Shown one piece after another: positions 39,662 through 40,466 of a stretch of 40,466 nt of DNA. The stretch comes from JABFSC01 sp031389045 (lineage in GTDB: Bacteria; Desulfobacterota; Binatia; Bin18): positions 1 to 40,466 of the forward strand of contig JANMSE010000539.1 in NCBI GenBank assembly GCA_031389045.1, read 5' to 3'. The notes below the pieces were generated by a model that worked only from the letters and a program-made list of their open reading frames with translations, did no database searches and was not told where the DNA came from. Position numbers and translations under genes: made by a program. Within the stretch, counting starts at the first letter, position 1; every line of letters starts with the position of its first letter.

Positions 39662-40466
39662 TTCCGAATGGTGTCACCGGTAACGGAACCTCCACCCACA
39701 CTTGGGTTCCCTGCTCCGGTCTATCGCTGATACTGAAGTGACCCGTCATGCGCTCCACTCGCTCGCGCATGCTAATCAGACCAAACCCCTTGCCCCCAGT
39801 GCCATTCCCACTGGTCCCACGTCCATCATCTTCGATGCACAAGCACACGCTGGCCGCAGTGAAGGTCAATATCACCCGCACCGTGTGGGCCCGCGCGTGG
39901 CGTAAGACATTAGTGATCGCTTCTTGGCTGATACGTAAGAGGTGGTCTTCGATATCCGCGGGAACGGGTCGCGCGGCGCCCGCAAGCACGAACGTCGCGG
40001 TCAGGCTCGTCCCATCCGTGATTCTCGTCACTCCGTTGGTGATGGCCTCGGCTAAGGGTTGATGGAGCAACGCCTGGGGGCGTAATTCCCACACCGAGCG
40101 CCGCGCTTCCGCCAGGCTCTCGCGGGCCAGTGCTCGCGCTTGCGCGAGATGCGCGAGGACAGAGTCGAGGTCTTCTGGATTTTGCTCCAAGACATCTTCC
40201 GCGGTTTCGAGCTGAATGACGATGCCGGTGAAGCCTTGACTGAGGGTGTCATGGATCTCGCGCGCCAGCCGGTTGCGTTCCGCGAGGACCGCCGTGTGTT
40301 GCCGTTGCTCCGCAAGCTGCAAGGCCGCGTTCACACTGCTTAACGCCGCCGTGCGTTCTTCTACCCGTTCCGCTAACTTCGCGTGCAACCGCTGATACAG
40401 TCGTTCCTGTTTGCGATAGACCACGAAGGTCACAATGGCGGAGACCGCACCGCTGAAAACAATAGT
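39603..40466 (-). CDS. NarL-partner sensor histidine kinase (HisKA_3), partial at the window edge
   Basis: The reading frame is open to the right edge, where a membrane helix (IVFSGAVSAIVTFVVY) begins; the sensor part lies outside. Visible: a coiled linker, the HisKA_3 dimerisation helix with phospho-His in LAREIHDTLSQGFTG, and a HATPase_c domain (RISQEAITNVLRHA, IEDDGRG, GFGLISMRERV). This layout belongs to the NarX/DegS/LiaS class that pairs with LuxR-type regulators, as the overlapping downstream gene confirms. Signal unknown. Confidence 0.93.
   Translation of the reverse strand, partial: TIVFSGAVSAIVTFVVYRKQERLYQRLHAKLAERVEERTAALSSVNAALQLAEQRQHTAVLAERNRLAREIHDTLSQGFTGIVIQLETAEDVLEQNPEDLDSVLAHLAQARALARESLAEARRSVWELRPQALLHQPLAEAITNGVTRITDGTSLTATFVLAGAARPVPADIEDHLLRISQEAITNVLRHARAHTVRVILTFTAASVCLCIEDDGRGTSGNGTGGKGFGLISMRERVERMTGHFSISDRPEQGTQVWVEVPLPVTPFGNGSHEKRHHNSPDSYPDRG

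Overview
The window (40,466 bp, GC-rich) reads as chromosome of an uncultured Gram-negative bacterium. The mix of DUF3047, DUF5132, PadR, type I extradiol dioxygenase, CHAT/caspase genes and a recurring 150-residue hypothetical family resembles 'deltaproteobacterial', Binatota or Tectomicrobia-like genomes. That placement rests on recognising families, not on a search. No rRNA, tRNA, CRISPR array or intact insertion sequence was seen. Several short repeat families, two internally deleted genes and one frameshifted gene show that the region has been reshaped.

1-9.6 kb is a mixed region. It holds a two-gene operon of a caspase-like protease and a giant double alpha/beta-hydrolase + CHAT protease, bordered by heptanucleotide tandem repeats. 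It continues with a LOG-type phosphoribohydrolase, an eight-helix membrane protein, a collapsed PLP decarboxylase and an extradiol dioxygenase.

9.6-28 kb is a phosphate-starvation island. It encodes a PhoX-like protein, a PlcP-like metallophosphoesterase, an EEP-family hydrolase, a GlpQ-like glycerophosphodiesterase, a 5'-nucleotidase and a phytase-like esterase. Upstream regions carry repeated 7-bp half-sites close to CTGTCAT (or its complement) in strict 11-bp steps, which is the layout of PhoB (Pho) boxes. Two of these sit exactly 10 bp from a plausible -10 element. In the middle is a divergent pair of operons that looks like lipid remodelling. Leftward run a GT4 glycosyltransferase, a class III aminotransferase fused to a DUF962/Mpo1-like membrane domain, and a PEMT-like methyltransferase, with 2-bp and ATGA junctions. 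Rightward run a small protein, a DUF3047 protein, a one-helix peptide and PlcP. Known PlcP-glycosyltransferase pairs replace phospholipids by glycolipids under phosphate stress; the aminotransferase fusion plus PEMT suggests that an N-containing, phosphorus-free lipid may also be made (inference).

28-38.2 kb is a second unusual cluster. It has two DUF5132 membrane proteins, two HMA_2-type proteins, two paralogous valine/glycine-rich amphipathic helical-repeat proteins, a P2-type cation ATPase with an N-terminal HMA_2 domain, and a MetK paralogue that has lost three active-site acidic residues. A ParA remnant, two unknown proteins and a 63-residue protein lie beside them. Three more 11-bp-phased Pho-like boxes lie here, so this cluster may belong to the same regulon. 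I know no described function for the set and consider it, with the lipid locus, the best candidate for an undescribed system.

38.2-40.5 kb carries a PadR regulator and a NarL-type two-component pair whose kinase runs off the right edge.
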